Under the pieces are notes generated by a model, which worked only from the letters and a program-made list of their open reading frames with translations, searched no databases and had not been told where the DNA came from. A stretch of 64,000 bases of DNA from Rhodospirillales bacterium (lineage in GTDB: Bacteria > Pseudomonadota > Alphaproteobacteria > Kiloniellales > JACOMY01). Below are positions 61,556-64,000 of this stretch, piece by piece (position 1 is the first letter of the stretch; each line of letters starts with the position of its first letter). The translations under genes were made by a program, and so were the position numbers. The stretch is from the NCBI GenBank assembly GCA_014324045.1, contig JACOMY010000002.1, positions 1-64,000 on the forward strand, given 5' to 3'.

Positions 61556-62647
61556 TCAAGGGCGGGCCAGGGCCTGCAGGACGGCCTTGCGGGTGACGAT
61601 GCCGACCGGCGTCGCTTGCTCGTCGGTAACGATGGCCGGGCCGTCGCATTCGGCCAGCATCGCGAAGCCCTCTTCCAGCGTGGCCTTCTCGTCGATGCAG
61701 GCCGCGCCGGAGAAACCCCGGCCATCGGACCGGAGGCCCGCCGCCCCGCCTCTGTCGGCCCCGTCTCTGTCGGCAATGGCGCCGATTGTGACGACCCGCG
61801 CCCGGTTGACGTCCCGCACGAAGCGGGCGACGTAGTCGTCGGCCGGATTGAGCAGGATCTCCGCCCCGGTCCCGGCCTGGCGCAAGGCGCCGTCCTTCAG
61901 GATGGCTATGTGGTCGCCCAGCCGCAGCGCCTCGTCCAGGTCGTGGGTGATGAACACGATGGTCTTGTGCAGCCGCGCCTGCAGTTCTTTCAACTGGGCC
62001 TGCATGTCGTTGCGGATCAGCGGATCGAGCGCGCTGAAGGCTTCGTCCATCAGCAGGATCTCGGCATCGGTGGCCAGCGCCCGGGCCAGGCCGACCCGCT
62101 GCTGCATGCCGCCGGAGAGCTGGCTCGGGTACTTGTTCTCGAACCCGCCGAGGCCGACAAGCTCGATCTGCTGCATGCCGCGGTCGCGCGCCTCCGCCTT
62201 CCCGGCGCCGCCGATGACCAGGCCGTAGATGACATTGTCCAGGACCGTCTTGTGCGGCAGCAGGGCGAAGCGCTGAAATACCATGGAGGCCCTGCCGCGG
62301 CGAAAGGCCCGCAGCGCCTCCGGTCCCATGGCCAGCACGTCCTCGCCGTCCACCAGGATGCGCCCGGCGGTCGGCTCGATCAGCCGGTTGAAATGGCGGA
62401 TCAGGGTCGATTTGCCGGAGCCCGACAGGCCCATGACGACGAAGGTCTCGCCGGCGCGGATATCGAGGCTGACATCGCAGATGCCGACGATGTGGCCGGT
62501 CTGTTCCAGCAGTTCGGCCTTGCTCATCCCGCCGCGGACCTGCTCAAGCATCGCCGGCGCGCGCGGCCCGAAGATCTTGTAGACCTGCTCGACCTTGATC
62601 TTGATGCCGTCTTCGCTCGTGACTCCGCTCCTCGTGACTCCGCTCAT
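61556..62647 (-). CDS. proV: glycine betaine/proline ABC transporter ATP-binding protein
   Basis: ATPase of an osmoprotectant importer. Seen: the ProV-type start IKVEQVYKIFG, Walker A VMGLSGSGKSTLIRHFN, FQRFALLPHKTVLDNV, signature LSGGMQQRVGLARALA, Walker B ILLMDEAFSALDPL and TIVFITHDLDEALRLGD, then a C-terminal CBS-like regulatory part (ATLEEGFAMLAECDGPAIV). 363 residues. Third gene of proX-proW-proV on the minus strand, 17 nt after proW. Confidence 0.93.
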   Translation of the reverse strand: MSGVTRSGVTSEDGIKIKVEQVYKIFGPRAPAMLEQVRGGMSKAELLEQTGHIVGICDVSLDIRAGETFVVMGLSGSGKSTLIRHFNRLIEPTAGRILVDGEDVLAMGPEALRAFRRGRASMVFQRFALLPHKTVLDNVIYGLVIGGAGKAEARDRGMQQIELVGLGGFENKYPSQLSGGMQQRVGLARALATDAEILLMDEAFSALDPLIRNDMQAQLKELQARLHKTIVFITHDLDEALRLGDHIAILKDGALRQAGTGAEILLNPADDYVARFVRDVNRARVVTIGAIADRDGADRGGAAGLRSDGRGFSGAACIDEKATLEEGFAMLAECDGPAIVTDEQATPVGIVTRKAVLQALARP

Positions 62648-62664
62648 GGGTTCAGATCACGGGC

Positions 62665-63537
62665 TCAGGAGCCGATATGCAGGTGCTGTTGCATCCGCCG
62701 GCCGTAGGCCTGGGCGATGCGGTCGAAAATAATGGCCAGGAACACGATGCCGAGGCCGGCCAGCAAGCCGCGGCTGACCTCCAGGCGTTGGATGCCCTGC
62801 AGCACCTGATAGCCCAGGCCGCCGGCGCCGATCATCGAGGCGATGACCACCATCGACAGCGCCATCATGGTGGTCTGGTTGATTCCGGCCATGATGGTCG
62901 GCATGGCCAGGGGGATCTGCGCGGTCAAAAGGCGCTGGCGCGGCGTGGCGCCGAACGCGGTGACCGCCTCGATGACTTCCGCATCGACCTGGCGGATGCC
63001 CAGATTGGTCAGCCGTATGACCGGCGGGATCGCAAACACGACGGTTGCCAGCAGGGCCGGGATCTTGCCGGGGCCGAACAGCATGACGAAGGGGATCAGG
63101 TAAACGAAGATCGGCATGGTCTGCATGATGTCGAGAACCGGCAGCGTAATCGACTGCATGCTGTCGGAACGCGACATGCCGACGCCGACGGGAATGCCGA
63201 GGCACACCGCCAGAAAGGTTGCGACCAGCATGAGGGCGACGGTTGCCATCGCGGCATCCCAGATCCCGGTGAGGCCGACTAAGAACAGCATCGCCGCCAC
63301 GCCGCCGGCCGCCTTCCAGCTGCGGGCCGCCAGATAGGTCAGGGCGCACAAGGCGGCCAGCACGACGTACCACGGCAGCCACTGCAGCACCCGTTCCATG
63401 CCGGTCAGCAGGCGCAAGACCGGCAGGAACCCGATTTCCAAGGGCTCGCCGTAGTTGACGACGACCCAATCGAACCCCTCGTCGAGGGCGATGCGCAGCG
63501 CCCGCGTATCGATCAGTTCCGGAAAGCTATCCGCCAT
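62665..63537 (-). CDS. proW: glycine betaine/proline ABC transporter permease
   Basis: Inner-membrane subunit of the osmoprotectant importer. Seen: at least six hydrophobic segments, the coupling loop EAVTAFGATPRQRLLTAQIP and VLDIMQTMPIFVYLIPFVMLF. 290 residues from the ATG at 63537; the frame continues five codons upstream to a GTG. Gap of 276 nt to proX upstream holds no gene. Confidence 0.93.
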   Translation of the reverse strand: MADSFPELIDTRALRIALDEGFDWVVVNYGEPLEIGFLPVLRLLTGMERVLQWLPWYVVLAALCALTYLAARSWKAAGGVAAMLFLVGLTGIWDAAMATVALMLVATFLAVCLGIPVGVGMSRSDSMQSITLPVLDIMQTMPIFVYLIPFVMLFGPGKIPALLATVVFAIPPVIRLTNLGIRQVDAEVIEAVTAFGATPRQRLLTAQIPLAMPTIMAGINQTTMMALSMVVIASMIGAGGLGYQVLQGIQRLEVSRGLLAGLGIVFLAIIFDRIAQAYGRRMQQHLHIGS

Positions 63538-63813
63538 CGCCCCGGCCTCCACTGGACAGGCTGTCTTCGTTGCCGCTTCCGGGCCGCTTCCGGCTTTTCG
63601 CTTCCGGCCGGCCGCAGACCGGACCCTGCCCGGCTATAGCCTATTCCGGAGCTCACCGGGAGCGGCAAGGCAGGGCGGGGCAGGACTCCGCCGGCACCCA
63701 TCCCCGGGATCTTGCCCAGGACTATTAGCGGGACTCTATGTGCCCCGGCTGAAAAGCCGCCGCGCCCGAAGCGCCGCCCTATCGAAGCAAAGCCCTGCTA
63801 AAGCGAAGCCCCG

Positions 63814-64000
63814 TTAAAGCGAGGCTTTAACCTTGGCGGCGACCTCCGCCGGCACCCAGTCCGTCCAGATCGCCTCGTAGGTTTTGAGGAAGTAGTCGGC
63901 GACCTCTTCCGGAGAGGCCTTGTTGTCGTCCCCCCAGGCCAGGACGGCACTAATCTCCGCATTGGGAACCTGCATCTTCGCCAGGAAGGCGGCGACGTTC
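63814..64000 (-). CDS. proX: glycine betaine/proline ABC transporter substrate-binding protein, partial
   Basis: Only the C-terminal 62 codons are in the window; the 5' part lies beyond the right edge. The visible end reads NVAAFLAKMQVPNAEISAVL, then EEVADYFLKTYEAIWTDWVP and a TAA stop. This matches the C-terminus of OpuAC/ProX-type periplasmic binding proteins. It is first in the proX-proW-proV order. Confidence 0.82.
   Translation of the reverse strand, partial: NVAAFLAKMQVPNAEISAVLAWGDDNKASPEEVADYFLKTYEAIWTDWVPAEVAAKVKASL

Overview
The window is GC-rich bacterial chromosome. Gene content and order point to an alphaproteobacterium, probably of the Rhodospirillales or a related order. The clearest marker is the run rpsF-rpsR-rplI-dnaB-alr-(mlaE-mlaF)-radA-cvpA-purF, facing away from a fabD-fabG-acpP-fabF-mltG-cfa run. 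I cannot place it below order from the sequence alone. No tRNA, rRNA, CRISPR array, integrase or intact insertion sequence was seen.

Layout. (1) 0.3-6.4 kb, minus strand: fatty-acid synthesis (fabD, fabG, acpP, fabF) followed by mltG and cfa. (2) 6.6-17.2 kb, plus strand: ribosomal proteins S6/S18/L9, DnaB, an alanine racemase split by a frameshift, an MlaE/MlaF-type ABC pair, RadA, CvpA, PurF and a short-chain dehydrogenase. (3) 17.2-19.3 kb: a decayed, AT-rich stretch with a sulfotransferase pseudogene and a frameshifted sugar-nucleotide-type epimerase. (4) 19.5-29.5 kb: a fused indolepyruvate:ferredoxin oxidoreductase, a homocysteine methyltransferase, a glycosyltransferase, a class III CoA-transferase, and pyrB coupled to a dihydroorotase homologue that lacks most metal ligands. 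(5) 29.3-32.3 kb: a tandem duplication carrying two sulfotransferases, whose second copy drags along a dead 3' end of the dihydroorotase gene. (6) 32.6-41.9 kb: a cupin-regulator remnant, a LysR regulator, and a tightly packed operon. The operon encodes a TorT-like binding protein, an RbsA-like ATPase, an RbsC-like permease, a YcsF/PxpA protein, a biotin carrier, a biotin carboxylase and the two AHS1/AHS2 proteins. (7) 42.0-49.3 kb: a DUF3553 protein, an orphan formate-dehydrogenase beta subunit, an L-2-hydroxyglutarate-oxidase-like flavoprotein, Sco, a 3-hydroxybutyrate-dehydrogenase-like enzyme and a phosphohexomutase. (8) 49.4-61.3 kb: a defence-type island with a HTH/PIN toxin-antitoxin pair, an FRG-domain protein with about ten TPRs, and a type I restriction operon (hsdM, hsdS, fic, a broken duplicate of the hsdR start, an HTH-ImmA/IrrE peptidase, and frameshifted hsdR). 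(9) 61.5-64.0 kb, minus strand: a glycine-betaine/proline-type ABC transporter, with proX cut by the window edge.

The best candidate for an incompletely described system is the 34.1-41.9 kb operon. It holds every part of a urea carboxylase (biotin carboxylase, AHS1, AHS2, biotin carrier) as separate proteins, joined to a PxpA/YcsF protein and a dedicated importer. This suggests uptake and biotin-dependent opening of a lactam or amide rather than plain 5-oxoprolinase activity. The second candidate is the restriction island, where Fic and ImmA/IrrE proteins are translationally coupled to hsd genes. The ImmA/IrrE gene sits between a degenerate duplicate of the hsdR start and hsdR itself.

Four genes carry frameshifts (alr, sulfotransferase, epimerase, hsdR). 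Some lie at short repeats and could be assembly errors. The sulfotransferase also has an in-frame stop and is more surely dead.
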